Part shown: piece by piece, positions 7,719 through 17,336 of the stretch
Layout: each line of letters opens with the position of its first letter
How positions within the stretch are numbered: the stretch's first letter is position 1
The notes under the pieces: model-generated
What the model saw: the letters and a program-made list of their open reading frames with translations, nothing else
Database searches by the model: none
What the model was told of the DNA's origin: nothing
Position numbers and translations under genes: made by a program
Source of the DNA: Acidovorax sp. DW039
GTDB lineage: Bacteria; Pseudomonadota; Gammaproteobacteria; Burkholderiales; Burkholderiaceae_C
DNA: 64,000 nt
Direction of reading: 5' to 3'
Assembly (NCBI RefSeq): GCF_037101375.1
Contig: NZ_AP029019.1
Location: forward strand, 2,728,001 to 2,792,000

Positions 7719-10280
7719 ATGCAAACTACACGCACAGCCGAGCCCGCAGCGCCCTCGGCCATCGCGGCGCCTGCCCGCTGGTGGCGCAGGTGGTGGCGCA
7801 GCCTCTCGCCCACCCGACAAGACCGTTTCGCAGCCCTGGCCCCGCTGGCCGCGGTGATGATGTTTTTGGCCGCCATCGTGGCGGCTTTCTGGTATTTGCG
7901 GGCCGAAGAGGCCGAAAGGGAACAGGAAGCCCTACGGCGCGATGTGGAATACGCACAACAGCGCGTGCGCCTGCGTCTGCTGGAACGGCAGGAGCAATTG
8001 ATGCGCATCGCGCGCGACCTCTCCAACCAGGAGCTGGAACGCGGCGAGTTTGTGAACCGGGCCGAGGCGCTGATCAGCCAGTACCCCGAGTTGCAGGCCA
8101 TCACCTGGATTGATGAGCGGCGGAAGATTCGGGCCAGCCACGCAGCACCCACCCTTTCCAGCCAGCAGCTGCGCGTGGCAGGAGAGGTGCTCAAACCAGG
8201 CGACACCGCTGATACCTATGGCCTGGCTCGGGACCTGCAGCAACCGGTCTACATGCAGCCTTCTGTCGCCAAGGGCGACGCGTCGCCCCTGCTGCAGCTG
8301 CAAGTGCCCCTGAACAACCAGGGCAAGTTTGCAGGCGTGGTGCTGGGGGAATACTCCATAGACAGCCTGCTGCGCTACGGCATTCCCACCGAGGTGCTGG
8401 CACGCTATGCCGTGACACTGCTGGATGCCCGCAGCCAGGTGCTGGCGGGCACCCCGCTGGCCACCCGTAACCCGGCCACTCACTTGCTGCCCTGGACGCC
8501 CAAGGCCAACGAATATGAGGTGCCTGTATCACCTGTAGGCAACGGGCTGGTCTTGCGGGCCCAGGCCTACCGCACATCCTTAGGGGTGGTGGGCAGCGGC
8601 CTTTTCTGGCTGGTGGGCACGCTCAGCGCCATGACGGCGTGGATGCTGATTGCCACCTGGAGGCACACGCGCAGACGGATGCAAGCCCAGCAGGCGCTGG
8701 TGGCAGAGACCAACTTCCGCCGTGCGATGGAGAACTCCATCCTCACGGGCATGCGTGCGCTGGACATGGAAGGCCGCATCACCTACGTAAACGCCGCCCT
8801 GTGCCAGATGACAGGCTGGAGCGAGGCGGAGCTGGTGGGCCTTTTGCCCCCCTTCCCCTACTGGCCCAAGGAAGACCATGAAATCCTGCACGCCAAGCTG
8901 CGCGATGAACTCAGCGGCCGCAGCGTGAGCGGCGGCTTTCAGGTGCGGGTGCAGCGCAAGAACGGCACCTTGTTCGATGCGCGCCTGTATGTATCCCCCC
9001 TGATTGATGCGCATGGCCAGCAAACGGGCTGGATGACTTCGATGACCGACATTACCGAGCCCAACCGGGTGCGGCAGCAGCTCACGGCGGCGCACGAGCG
9101 CTTCACCATCGTGCTGGAATCGCTGGACGCCTCGGTCTCGGTAGCCCCTTTGGGCAGTGAAGAGCTGCTGTTTGCCAACAAACTCTACCGCCAGTGGTTC
9201 GGATCGCAGACCACCGGACACCTGCAGCTGGTAGCGCAAGCCGGTGTTTTGCCTTCTGGCAACAGCAGTAGCGGCGGCGTGGACGACGAAGATGGATTGA
9301 TGGGCCTGCCCACCGACCCGCTGACCAGCGCCCGCTCGGAGAACGCCGAGATTTACCTGCCTGACCTGGGCAAGTGGCTGGAGGTGCGCTCGCGTTACCT
9401 GAACTGGGTGGATGGCCGCCTGGCGCAGATGGTGATTGCCACCGACATCACCCCCCGCAGACTGGCGGAGGAACAGGCGGCACGGCAGGCCGAACGAGCC
9501 CAATCCGTCAGCCGCCTCATCACCATGGGCGAGATGGCCTCCAGTGTGGCGCATGAATTGAACCAGCCGCTCACCGCCATCAGCAACTACTGCTCCGGCA
9601 TGGTGTCACGCATCCAGAGCGGGCAGATTTCAGAAGAAGCCCTGCTCTCTGCCCTGCAAAAAACGGCGCACCAGGCCCAGCGGGCCGGGCAGATCATCCA
9701 GCGCATCCGTGCGTTTGTGAAAAAAAGCGAGCCCAACCGTACCCTGGCCGACGTGCACCACATGGTGTCTGAGGCCGTGGAGCTGGCCGACATCGAACTG
9801 CGCCGCCACAACGTGCGCCTGACGCATTACGTGGCGGCGCGGCTGCCGCCCGTGATGGCGGACTCCATCCTGATCGAGCAGGTGCTGGTGAACCTGATGA
9901 AAAACGGGGCGGAGTCCATCCAGCACGCGCAGCGCCCACCCTCGGGCCGCAGCGTGGAACTGCGGGTGGTTCCCAAATACATCGACGAGCGCGAAGTCGT
10001 CGAATTCTCGGTGCAGGACACCGGAAAGGGGCTGGCCCCCGAGGTGCTGGAGCGCCTGTTCGAAGCCTTCTTCTCCACCAAGCAGGAAGGCATGGGCATG
10101 GGGCTGAATCTGTGCCGCAGCATTGTCGAGTCTCACCAGGGAAGGATGCAGGCAGAGAACATCTACAATGGACCAGAGGTTGCGGGCTGCCGTTTCTCCT
10201 TCTGGCTGCCCCTGGCAAAGCCTGCCGATGACACTACAAACTCTGTAGCGAACGAACCAACTCCGAGGACCATTGCATGA
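7719..10280 (+). CDS. Membrane sensor histidine kinase with PAS domains (DctS/FixL-like)
   Basis: 853 residues. TM1 (about 37-60) and TM2 (about 287-312) flank a periplasmic sensing region of about 225 residues. A PAS domain follows (about 328-445, 'NSILTGMRALDMEGRITYVN'), then a second PAS-like segment. The HisKA domain has the phospho-acceptor His612 in 'SSVAHELNQPLTAISNY'. The HATPase domain has N-box 'NLMKNGAES' and G-boxes 'DTGKGLAPE' and 'GMGMGLNLCRSIVE'. The stop overlaps the regulator's ATG (ATGA). It is divergent from aceE, so a carbon or redox signal is plausible, but the ligand is not visible in the sequence. Confidence 0.93.
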   Translation: MQTTRTAEPAAPSAIAAPARWWRRWWRSLSPTRQDRFAALAPLAAVMMFLAAIVAAFWYLRAEEAEREQEALRRDVEYAQQRVRLRLLERQEQLMRIARDLSNQELERGEFVNRAEALISQYPELQAITWIDERRKIRASHAAPTLSSQQLRVAGEVLKPGDTADTYGLARDLQQPVYMQPSVAKGDASPLLQLQVPLNNQGKFAGVVLGEYSIDSLLRYGIPTEVLARYAVTLLDARSQVLAGTPLATRNPATHLLPWTPKANEYEVPVSPVGNGLVLRAQAYRTSLGVVGSGLFWLVGTLSAMTAWMLIATWRHTRRRMQAQQALVAETNFRRAMENSILTGMRALDMEGRITYVNAALCQMTGWSEAELVGLLPPFPYWPKEDHEILHAKLRDELSGRSVSGGFQVRVQRKNGTLFDARLYVSPLIDAHGQQTGWMTSMTDITEPNRVRQQLTAAHERFTIVLESLDASVSVAPLGSEELLFANKLYRQWFGSQTTGHLQLVAQAGVLPSGNSSSGGVDDEDGLMGLPTDPLTSARSENAEIYLPDLGKWLEVRSRYLNWVDGRLAQMVIATDITPRRLAEEQAARQAERAQSVSRLITMGEMASSVAHELNQPLTAISNYCSGMVSRIQSGQISEEALLSALQKTAHQAQRAGQIIQRIRAFVKKSEPNRTLADVHHMVSEAVELADIELRRHNVRLTHYVAARLPPVMADSILIEQVLVNLMKNGAESIQHAQRPPSGRSVELRVVPKYIDEREVVEFSVQDTGKGLAPEVLERLFEAFFSTKQEGMGMGLNLCRSIVESHQGRMQAENIYNGPEVAGCRFSFWLPLAKPADDTTNSVANEPTPRTIA

Positions 10281-10903
10281 GCTTGATTCCGAAAAAAGGC
10301 ACTGTTTACGTTGTAGATGATGATGAAGCCGTCCGCGATTCACTGCAGTGGTTGCTGGAAGGCAAGGACTACCGGGTGCGCTGCTTTGATTCGGCTGAAA
10401 CATTCCTCTCACGCTATGACCCCCGCGAAGTCGCCTGCCTGATCGTGGATATCCGCATGGGCGGCATGACGGGTCTGGAACTGCAAGACCGACTGATCGA
10501 ACGCAAGTCCCCCCTGCCGATCGTGTTCATTACCGGCCACGGCGACGTGCCCATGGCGGTGAACACCATGAAGAAGGGCGCACTCGACTTCATCCAGAAG
10601 CCATTTGACGAGGAAGAACTGCTGGGGCTGGTGGAGCGCATGCTGGACCATGCCCGTGAGGCCTTCGCGGGCTACCAGCAGGCTGCCAGCCGCGATGCAC
10701 TGCTCTCCAAACTCACCAGCCGCGAGGCCCAGGTGCTCGAACGCATCGTGGCGGGTCGCCTGAACAAGCAGATTGCCGACGACCTGGGCATCAGCATCAA
10801 GACCGTGGAAGCGCACCGCGCCAACATCATGGAAAAGCTCAACGCCAACACCGTGGCCGATTTGCTGAAGATTGCACTGGGCCAGAACGCTCCCAAGGCC
10901 TGA
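10277..10903 (+). CDS. Two-component response regulator, FixJ/NarL type
   Basis: 208 residues. The receiver domain (about 8-125) has acidic pocket 'VVDDDE', phospho-acceptor Asp58 in 'LIVDIRMGGMTGLE', and 'KP' at 'DFIQKPFDEEE'. The LuxR-type helix-turn-helix (about 147-203) has 'LTSREAQVLERIVAG' and 'IADDLGISIKTVEAHRANIM'. It is the DNA-binding partner of the kinase with which it overlaps by 4 nt. FixJ-like spacing suggests a transcription activator; its targets are unknown. A repeat-derived terminator follows. Confidence 0.95.
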   Translation: MSLIPKKGTVYVVDDDEAVRDSLQWLLEGKDYRVRCFDSAETFLSRYDPREVACLIVDIRMGGMTGLELQDRLIERKSPLPIVFITGHGDVPMAVNTMKKGALDFIQKPFDEEELLGLVERMLDHAREAFAGYQQAASRDALLSKLTSREAQVLERIVAGRLNKQIADDLGISIKTVEAHRANIMEKLNANTVADLLKIALGQNAPKA

Positions 10904-10915
10904 TTGCTCCTTTTT

Positions 10916-10964
10916 TGATAGCTGCTTGCGCTTGTACTGACTGCGCTGGCAGCTGTTTTTATTT
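10916..10964 (+). terminator. Terminator formed by a palindromic repeat copy
   Basis: TTGATAGCTGCTTGCGCTTG, the repeat core, pairs with GCGCTGGCAGCT. AGCTGC(10920-10925)/GCAGCT(10949-10954) and GCGC(10928-10931)/GCGC(10943-10946) form a stem with a 2-nt internal mismatch. TTTTTATTT follows at 10956-10964. It fits a Rho-independent terminator for the regulator gene, 17 nt past its stop, and also lies just ahead of folD. Confidence 0.6.
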
Positions 10965-10975
10965 GTACTCACAAA

Positions 10976-11827
10976 ATGACTGCTCAACTCATCGACGGCA
11001 ACGCCCTCTCCCGCCAGCTGCGCACTGAAGTCGCCCAGCGCGCCGCTGCACTCAAGGCCCGCGGCACCACACCCGGCCTGGCCGTGATCCTGGTCGGGGA
11101 CAACCCTGCCAGCCAGGTCTACGTGCGCAACAAGGTCAAGGCCTGTGAAGACAGCGGCCTGCACTCGGTGCTGGAAAAGTACGAGGCCACCATGTCCGAA
11201 GCGGACTTGCTGGCCCGCGTCGAGGCACTGAACAACGACCCCAGCATCCACGGCATCCTGGTGCAGCTTCCGCTGCCCGCCCACATCGATGCACAGAAGG
11301 TGATCGAGGCCATCTCGCCCGCCAAGGATGTGGACGGTTTCCACATCGCCAGCGCGGGCGCGTTGATGACCGGCATGCCCGGCTTTTGGCCCTGCACTCC
11401 CTACGGGTGCATGAAGATGCTGGAGAGCATTGGCTACGACCTCAAGGGCAAACACGCCGTGGTGATTGGCCGCAGCAACATCGTGGGCAAACCCATGGCA
11501 CTGATGCTGCTGCAAAAGGATGCCACTGTCACGGTCTGCCACTCCCGCACGGCAGACCTCAAGGCGCAGACTCTGCAAGCCGACGTGATCGTGGCCGCCG
11601 TGGGCAAACGCAACGTGCTGACGGCCGACATGGTCAAGCCCGGTGCCGTGGTGCTGGATGTGGGCATGAATCGCACCGACGATGGCAAGCTGTGCGGCGA
11701 TGTGGACTTTGCGGGCGTGAAGGAAGTGGCAGGCTGGATCACCCCCGTGCCTGGAGGGGTTGGCCCCATGACGATTACCATGCTGCTGGTCAACACGCTG
11801 GAAGCGGCAGAGCGCGCTGCGGGGTAA
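10976..11827 (+). CDS. folD: Methylenetetrahydrofolate dehydrogenase / cyclohydrolase
   Basis: 283 residues, full length. The bifunctional cytosolic enzyme converts 5,10-methylene-THF to 10-formyl-THF using NADP+. The catalytic Tyr49 and Lys53 lie in '[13 protein letters not shown]'. 'GILVQLPLP' and the C-terminal '[15 protein letters not shown]' are signature motifs, and the Rossmann segment '[18 protein letters not shown]' binds the nucleotide. It stands alone on the plus strand, ahead of the oligopeptidase gene with a 76-nt gap. Confidence 0.98.
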   Translation: MTAQLIDGNALSRQLRTEVAQRAAALKARGTTPGLAVILVGDNPASQVYVRNKVKACEDSGLHSVLEKYEATMSEADLLARVEALNNDPSIHGILVQLPLPAHIDAQKVIEAISPAKDVDGFHIASAGALMTGMPGFWPCTPYGCMKMLESIGYDLKGKHAVVIGRSNIVGKPMALMLLQKDATVTVCHSRTADLKAQTLQADVIVAAVGKRNVLTADMVKPGAVVLDVGMNRTDDGKLCGDVDFAGVKEVAGWITPVPGGVGPMTITMLLVNTLEAAERAAG

Positions 11828-11903
11828 ATCCCCCTCGTCACTTTTTGCACTCCGGCGGGTTCAGCGACTTGAACCAGCGTCCCCTATCGCCATCTACCAA
11901 CGC

Positions 11904-13949
11904 ATGAGCAATCCACTCCTCGACTTCTCGACCCTGCCCGCGTTTGACCGCATTCAGCCCGCGGATGTTGCCCCGGCCATTAACACGCTCTTGGAGCGGG
12001 CAAATGCCGCGCTGGAAACCGTGACGGCAGCCGACTTTCCGGCCCGCTGGGACGCCATCGCCAAGATTCTGGATGTGGCCACCGAGCAGCTGGGCATTGC
12101 ATGGGGGGCGGTCAGCCATCTCAACAGCGTTGCAGATACGCCAGAACTGCGGGCCGCCTACAACGCAGCGCTGCCCCAGGTGACGGAGTTCTGGACACGG
12201 CTGGGTGCTGATGAGCGGCTGTATGCCAAGTACAAGGCGATTGATCCCGCGACACTGAACCCTGAACAACGCAAGGCGCACCAAAACGCGGTGCGTAACT
12301 TTGTTCTTAGCGGGGCTGAACTGCAAGGAGAAGCCAAGGATCGCTTCGCCAAAATTCAGGAACGCCAGGCAGAACTGAGCCAAAAGTTCAGCGAAAACGC
12401 GCTGGACGCCACCGACGCCTTCGCCTACTACGCCACCGCAGACGAGTTGGCGGGCGTGCCCGCCGATGTGCAGCAAGCCGCACTGGCAGCGGCACAGGCC
12501 GAAGGCAAGACCGGCTACAAGCTCACCCTCAAGATGCCTTGCTATCTGCCTGTGATGCAGTTTGCGCAACGGGCCGATCTGCGTGAGAAGCTGTACCGTG
12601 CCTACGTCACACGCGCATCGGATCAGGCCGAGGGAGATGCACGCAAGTTTGACAACACGGCACTGATCAACGAAATCCTGGCGCTGCGCAAGGAAGAAGC
12701 GGCACTGCTGGGCTACGCCAACTTTGGCGAAGTGTCAGTCGTGCCCAAAATGGCCCAGTCCCCCGAGCAGGTGATCCATTTCCTGCGCGACCTGGCCCGC
12801 CGCGCCAAGCCCTACGCCGAAAAAGATGTTGCCGACCTGCGCGAGTTTGCCCGCACTGAGCTGGGCCTCAGCAATCCGCAGGCTTGGGACTGGCCCTACA
12901 TCTCCGAGAAGCTGAAGGAAGCACGCTACGCTTTCAGCGAGCAGGAGGTCAAACAGTATTTCACGGCCCCCAAGGTGCTCGCAGGCCTGTTCAAGATCAT
13001 CGAAACCCTGTTCGAGGTCGCCATCCGGCGCGATTCCGCACCCGTCTGGCACTCCTCGGTAGAGTTCTACCGCATTGAACGCAACGGCCAGCTGGTGGGC
13101 CAGTTCTATCTGGACCAGCCAGCCCGCACAGGCAAGCGCGGCGGCGCGTGGATGGACGACGTGCGCACCCGCTGGCTGCGCCCCGACACGGGCGCGCTGC
13201 AAACCCCTGTGGCACATCTGGTGTGCAACTTTGCAGACGGTGTGGATGGCAAGCCCGCCCTGCTCACACATGATGACGTGATCACCCTCTTCCACGAGTT
13301 TGGTCATGGCCTGCACCACATGCTCACCCAGGTGAACGAGCGCGATGTGTCCGGCATTGGCGGTGTGGAATGGGATGCGGTAGAACTGCCCAGCCAGTTC
13401 ATGGAGAACTTCTGCTGGGAATGGGATGTGCTCAAGCACATGACGGCCCATGTGGACACAGGCGCAGCCCTGCCGCGAGCCTTGTTTGACAAGATGATTG
13501 CCGCCAAGAACTTCCAGAGCGGGATGCAGACCCTGCGGCAAATCGAGTTTGCGCTGTTCGACATGCTGCTGCACACCGAGCACAACCCGGCTGACGACAT
13601 CATGCCCCTGCTCACCCGGGTGCGCGAGGAAGTGGCCGTGCTGCAGCCCCCGGCCTTCAGCCGCACTGCGCACACCTTTAGCCATATCTTCGCTGGCGGT
13701 TATGCAGCGGGTTACTACAGCTACAAATGGGCAGAGGTGCTGAGTGCAGACGCCTATGCCGCCTTTGAAGAAACCAAGGGTCCGGATGGACAGCCCAGCC
13801 TGGAGACAGGTCGCCGCTATCGCCAGGCAATCCTTGAAGCCGGTGGCAGCCGCCCAGCCATGGAATCCTTCAAAGCCTTCCGTGGCCGTGAGCCTCAGCT
13901 TGATGCATTGCTGCGCCACCAAGGCATGGCCGATGCGCCACAATCCTGA
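11904..13949 (+). CDS. prlC: Oligopeptidase A, M3 family zinc metallopeptidase
   Basis: 681 residues, matching PrlC/OpdA. It is a cytosolic enzyme cleaving short peptides, including signal-peptide fragments. The zinc site 'HEFGHGLHHML' has H464 and H468. The third ligand lies in the downstream 'GGVEWDAVELPSQFMENFCWE'. The C-terminus 'FSHIFAGGYAAGYYSYKWAEVLSADAYAAFEE' (quoted in parts: 'GGYAAGYYSYKWAE', 'SADAYAAFEE') is typical of M3. No operon partner is obvious: folD ends 76 nt upstream and the next gene starts 35 nt downstream. Confidence 0.96.
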   Translation: MSNPLLDFSTLPAFDRIQPADVAPAINTLLERANAALETVTAADFPARWDAIAKILDVATEQLGIAWGAVSHLNSVADTPELRAAYNAALPQVTEFWTRLGADERLYAKYKAIDPATLNPEQRKAHQNAVRNFVLSGAELQGEAKDRFAKIQERQAELSQKFSENALDATDAFAYYATADELAGVPADVQQAALAAAQAEGKTGYKLTLKMPCYLPVMQFAQRADLREKLYRAYVTRASDQAEGDARKFDNTALINEILALRKEEAALLGYANFGEVSVVPKMAQSPEQVIHFLRDLARRAKPYAEKDVADLREFARTELGLSNPQAWDWPYISEKLKEARYAFSEQEVKQYFTAPKVLAGLFKIIETLFEVAIRRDSAPVWHSSVEFYRIERNGQLVGQFYLDQPARTGKRGGAWMDDVRTRWLRPDTGALQTPVAHLVCNFADGVDGKPALLTHDDVITLFHEFGHGLHHMLTQVNERDVSGIGGVEWDAVELPSQFMENFCWEWDVLKHMTAHVDTGAALPRALFDKMIAAKNFQSGMQTLRQIEFALFDMLLHTEHNPADDIMPLLTRVREEVAVLQPPAFSRTAHTFSHIFAGGYAAGYYSYKWAEVLSADAYAAFEETKGPDGQPSLETGRRYRQAILEAGGSRPAMESFKAFRGREPQLDALLRHQGMADAPQS

Positions 13950-13984
13950 ACAGTTGACTGACCTGTAGACGCCAAGGAGAAAAA

Positions 13985-14626
13985 ATGCTGCTCAACCGGG
14001 TTTCCCTGCCACTGATGCTGGCGCTGCTGTGCATCGGCGCTCAGGCCCAGACGGTGTACCGCATTGTGGGACCAGATGGAAAAGTGACTTTTTCGGATCG
14101 CCCACCAGAGACTGCGGCCAAGTCGGCTCAGGCTGTCACGCCTGGCACAGGCTCAGGCGCTGCGCCTGCGGCAGATTTGCCCTACGAGCTTGGCAAAACT
14201 GCGGCGCGTTATCCGGTAACGCTGTACACGGGCCAGAACTGCGCACCATGTGATACTGCAAGGCGATTTCTGGAAAATCGCGGTATTCCGTTTTCTGAGC
14301 GCACGGTAAACACCAACGAAGATCTGGAAGCACTCAAGAGCCGTGGCAACGAAGGGGGACTGCCCTTTGTCACCATTGGGAACCAGCGTCTGACGGGCTT
14401 TCTTGATACAGAGTGGACACAGTACCTGGATGCCGCCGGCTACCCCAAAACATCGCAGCTTCCCCGTACTTATCGCCGCCCAGCGGCTGCACCACTCACC
14501 CAACCCGTGAAAGCACCTGAGCCTGCAGCCTCTACACAGACAGAGCCAGCGCGCCGCCCCGTGCCTCGGCCTGCGCAAGAAGACAACCCCGTCAACCCCA
14601 ACAACCCTGCTGGCTTGAAGTTCTAA
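13985..14626 (+). CDS. Exported DUF4124-glutaredoxin-like protein
   Basis: 213 residues. A Sec signal peptide ending 'CIGAQA' is followed by a DUF4124 segment ('VYRIVGPDGKVTFSDRPPE', about 23-45). A glutaredoxin/thioredoxin-like domain covers about 74-155 ('VTLYTGQNCAPCDTARRFL', cis-Pro in 'GLPFVTIGNQRL'), then a Pro-rich tail (about 165-213). The CAPC pair suggests periplasmic thiol chemistry; the partner is unknown. AAGGAG lies 8 nt before the ATG. DUF4124 joined to a Grx domain is seen in Comamonadaceae. Confidence 0.85.
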   Translation: MLLNRVSLPLMLALLCIGAQAQTVYRIVGPDGKVTFSDRPPETAAKSAQAVTPGTGSGAAPAADLPYELGKTAARYPVTLYTGQNCAPCDTARRFLENRGIPFSERTVNTNEDLEALKSRGNEGGLPFVTIGNQRLTGFLDTEWTQYLDAAGYPKTSQLPRTYRRPAAAPLTQPVKAPEPAASTQTEPARRPVPRPAQEDNPVNPNNPAGLKF

Positions 14627-14644
14627 GCGGCAATCTGGATATAA

Positions 14645-14670
14645 AAAGGGCTCTCCTCGGAGAGCCCTTT
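14645..14670. terminator. Bidirectional terminator between convergent genes
   Basis: AAAGGGCTCTCC-TC-GGAGAGCCCTTT is a near-perfect hairpin between the glutaredoxin-like gene (plus) and rpiA (minus). The A/T ends serve as U-tracts in both directions. Confidence 0.85.
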
Positions 14671-14690
14671 GCATTGGCAGGAGACCTCGC

Positions 14691-15380
14691 TCAGTAGGTC
14701 AGCGTTTTCACACCTTCAGCCGTCCCCAGCAAGCACACGGATGCTTTTTGATGGGCAAAGACGCCCACGGTCACCACGCCGGGCCATTGGTTTACTTCCG
14801 ACTCAAAAGCCAGCGGATCAGCAATGGCCAGGCCCGTAACGTCGAGGATGTGCTGACCGTTGTCCGTCACAAGCGGCTTGCCATCCTTCTGGCGAATGTG
14901 GGCCTGCCCCCCCAGTGAAGCGAAGCGGCGGGCGATGTGCGCACTGGCCATGGGGATCACCTCCACGGGCAGCGGAAACTTGCCAAGCACATCCACTCGC
15001 TTGGACTCATCGGCGATGCAGACGAAGCGCTGAGCCATGGCAGCCACGATTTTCTCGCGCGTCAGCGCAGCGCCGCCACCTTTGACCATGTGGCCCTTGC
15101 CATCAATCTCGTCCGCCCCGTCGATGTAGACGGACAGCGACTCCACCTCATTGGCATCAAACACAGGAATGCCCAGTGCGCGCAGCCGCTCGGTGCTGGC
15201 CACAGAGCTGGACACAGCGCCTTTGATGTCCGCCTTCATGCCAGCCAAGGCATCGATGAACTTGTTGACCGTGGAGCCAGTGCCCACGCCAACGATTTCG
15301 CCGGGCACCACATATTGAAGCGCAGCCTTGCCCACCAAGGCCTTGAGTTCGTCTTGCGACAGGGGAGATGATGTCGTCAT
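14691..15380 (-). CDS. rpiA: Ribose-5-phosphate isomerase A
   Basis: 229 residues. It interconverts ribose 5-phosphate and ribulose 5-phosphate in the pentose phosphate pathway. Substrate-binding motifs are '[15 protein letters not shown]', 'SSVASTERL', 'DGADEID' (catalytic Asp) and '[14 protein letters not shown]'. Length and motif spacing match RpiA. It is monocistronic and divergent from pyrD with a 37-nt spacer, so the two promoters must overlap. Confidence 0.98.
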   Translation of the reverse strand: MTTSSPLSQDELKALVGKAALQYVVPGEIVGVGTGSTVNKFIDALAGMKADIKGAVSSSVASTERLRALGIPVFDANEVESLSVYIDGADEIDGKGHMVKGGGAALTREKIVAAMAQRFVCIADESKRVDVLGKFPLPVEVIPMASAHIARRFASLGGQAHIRQKDGKPLVTDNGQHILDVTGLAIADPLAFESEVNQWPGVVTVGVFAHQKASVCLLGTAEGVKTLTY

Positions 15381-15417
15381 GAGGGAAAATCAAAGGTAAT
15401 TACTCCATTATCGTTCC

Positions 15418-16518
15418 ATGTCGCTCATTCCTTACGCTTTCACCCGCCCCTTCCTCTTTGGCATGGACCCCGAGGCCGCCCATGACCTGACCATGAACCT
15501 GCTGGCCAAAGGGCAGAACACCCCCATGCAATGGGCGTGGTGCAATAGCCGGGTCAATGATCCGGTCGAGCTGGCAGGGCTGCGTTTTCCCAACCGGGTG
15601 GGCATGGCGGCAGGCTTGGACAAGAACGCCCGCTGCATTGATGCACTGGGTGCCATGGGCTTTGGCTTTGTCGAAGTGGGCACCGTGACGCCCAAAGGGC
15701 AACCGGGCAACGCCAAGCCTCGTATGTTCCGGATTCCGGAGGCACGGGCACTCATCAATCGTCTGGGTTTCAACAATGAAGGGCTGGATGCCTTCATCCA
15801 AAACGTGCAGCGCGCGCGTTTTCGCTCTGCCCCCGTCAGCGGCAGCCCCATGCTTCTGGGTCTGAACATTGGCAAGAACGCCACCACGCCTATCGAGAAC
15901 GCAACCAGTGACTATCTCACCTGCCTGGACGGCGTGTACCCCCACGCTGACTACGTCACGATCAACATCAGCTCTCCCAACACCCAAAACCTGCGTGCCC
16001 TACAAAGCGATGAAGCGCTGGACCAGTTGCTTGGCGCGATTGCCGAGCGCCGCGAATGGCTCGCTTCGCAAGAGCTGCCGCACGCGGGTTCTACACAACG
16101 GACCAAGCGACGCGTACCCGTCTTCGTGAAGATTGCCCCCGACCTGGATGACACACAAATTGAGGTGATTGCCGCAACACTGAAACGCCACGGCATGGAT
16201 GGCGTGATCGCCACAAACACCACCATTTCCAGAGAGGCTGTCCAGGGCATGCCGCATGCCACCGAAACAGGGGGCTTGAGCGGTGCACCGGTGCTGCAAG
16301 CCAGCAACCGGGTGATTCGCCAACTCCGCGCCGCATTGGGGAAGGACTTCCCCATCATTGGGGTGGGAGGCATCATGAGCGCAGCCGATGCCGTGAGCAA
16401 AATGGAAGCGGGTGCCAACGTGGTGCAGATCTACACGGGCCTGATCTATGAGGGGCCCGCATTGGTCAGCCAAGCTGCACAGGCCATCAAAGCGGCGTGC
16501 TCTTCGTCACCTCGCTGA
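15418..16518 (+). CDS. pyrD: Dihydroorotate dehydrogenase (quinone), class 2
   Basis: 366 residues. It oxidises dihydroorotate to orotate with FMN and passes electrons to quinone at the inner membrane face. The N-terminal helical extension ('[20 protein letters not shown]') marks class 2. FMN and active-site motifs include '[18 protein letters not shown]', '[17 protein letters not shown]', 'NRLGFNN', '[12 protein letters not shown]' (catalytic Ser) and '[11 protein letters not shown]'. An internal insert at about 205-225 is slightly longer than in E. coli. Confidence 0.97.
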   Translation: MSLIPYAFTRPFLFGMDPEAAHDLTMNLLAKGQNTPMQWAWCNSRVNDPVELAGLRFPNRVGMAAGLDKNARCIDALGAMGFGFVEVGTVTPKGQPGNAKPRMFRIPEARALINRLGFNNEGLDAFIQNVQRARFRSAPVSGSPMLLGLNIGKNATTPIENATSDYLTCLDGVYPHADYVTINISSPNTQNLRALQSDEALDQLLGAIAERREWLASQELPHAGSTQRTKRRVPVFVKIAPDLDDTQIEVIAATLKRHGMDGVIATNTTISREAVQGMPHATETGGLSGAPVLQASNRVIRQLRAALGKDFPIIGVGGIMSAADAVSKMEAGANVVQIYTGLIYEGPALVSQAAQAIKAACSSSPR

Positions 16519-16525
16519 AAAAGAA

Positions 16526-16551
16526 AACCTGGCTGGAATATCAGCCAGGTT
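16526..16551 (-). terminator. Terminator for the yqjD-E-K-like operon (possibly also pyrD)
   Basis: AACCTGGCTG-GAATAT-CAGCCAGGTT has a perfect 10-bp stem. On the minus strand it is followed by TTCTTTTT, fitting termination of the leftward operon. On the plus strand it lies 8 nt after the pyrD stop but lacks a strong U-tract. Confidence 0.7.
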
Positions 16552-16605
16552 CATCTATTGCAAGCAAGACATCAAAGCCAGATCACTGCTTGACTCAGTC
16601 ACGCA

Positions 16606-16923
16606 TCACCGGCGCAATCTCATCACCCAAGGCAAAGCAATCGTGGCCCAGCGCACCAAGCGGCTCGGCCCTGCCATCATGGCCACGCCTACCGCCGCAG
16701 CAACCAATGCAGGATGCTGCTTTGCCAACAGGACCACTCTCACCAACAAGGGTTCCTGCGTTTCAGGTGGAAGGGGTGCCGCCCCATGAGAGGTGCCTGC
16801 ATTCAAGGCTGCCTCCCGTCTGGCACGAATCCGCTCACGCTGTGCAGTAATGCGCGACAGCACCCGCTGCTTGGCAAGCGATACCTCTGCCGCAGAGTGC
16901 ACGGTACGGTCAGCACCTGTCAT
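16606..16923 (-). CDS. Small membrane protein, YqjK-like position
   Basis: 105 residues. The basic N-terminal half has helical heptads ('LSRITAQRERIRARREA'). One hydrophobic segment lies at about 71-86 ('PALVAAAVGVAMMAGP'), and the C-terminus is basic. It overlaps the stop of the YqjE-like gene by ATGA and is third in the operon, as yqjK is in the E. coli yqjCDEK cluster. The assignment rests on position and general character rather than a clear motif. Confidence 0.6.
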   Translation of the reverse strand: MTGADRTVHSAAEVSLAKQRVLSRITAQRERIRARREAALNAGTSHGAAPLPPETQEPLLVRVVLLAKQHPALVAAAVGVAMMAGPSRLVRWATIALPWVMRLRR

Positions 16924-17315
16924 AAACGCTCCTTGATGGCACGCCAGTCATGAGCCAGCTCCTGGCGGGTCAGCGCAAAACCCTGACCAGCATCTTTGGC
17001 GGTGCGCATGAGGGTGGCCAAGGCCACAATCCAGCCCACCACCCACACGGCGGCAATCAGCCATCCGGTGGTTGCACGGTGAGGGGTGTCCCAAAAGTGC
17101 ACCAGCACCGCCATGGACACCATCACCAGACTGACCACCGTCAGCCCAATGGCAATGACCGCAAGCACCATCATCTGAAAGAGACGGCGCTTTTGTTCCT
17201 GCCACTCCAGCAAGGCAAGCTCCATGCGGTCTTCAGCCGCGATGGCTCCTTCGATCGCAGCCACCCTCATTCGGGCAGCCCATTGCTCAAGGCCCAACAG
17301 GGAAAGCCAGTTCAT
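16920..17315 (-). CDS. Phage-holin-family / YqjE-like inner membrane protein
   Basis: 131 residues. An amphipathic N-terminal region ('EGAIAAEDRMELALLEWQEQ') precedes two TM segments (about 47-71 and 85-105) and a basic cytoplasmic tail. This is the DUF1469/YqjE layout. It lies 21 nt after the DUF883 gene and overlaps the next by 4 nt, so the three are one operon. The E. coli counterparts are membrane-associated stationary-phase or stress proteins of unclear mechanism. Confidence 0.75.
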   Translation of the reverse strand: MNWLSLLGLEQWAARMRVAAIEGAIAAEDRMELALLEWQEQKRRLFQMMVLAVIAIGLTVVSLVMVSMAVLVHFWDTPHRATTGWLIAAVWVVGWIVALATLMRTAKDAGQGFALTRQELAHDWRAIKERL

Positions 17316-17336
17316 GCGAGCTCGCCGTGATCTGGA

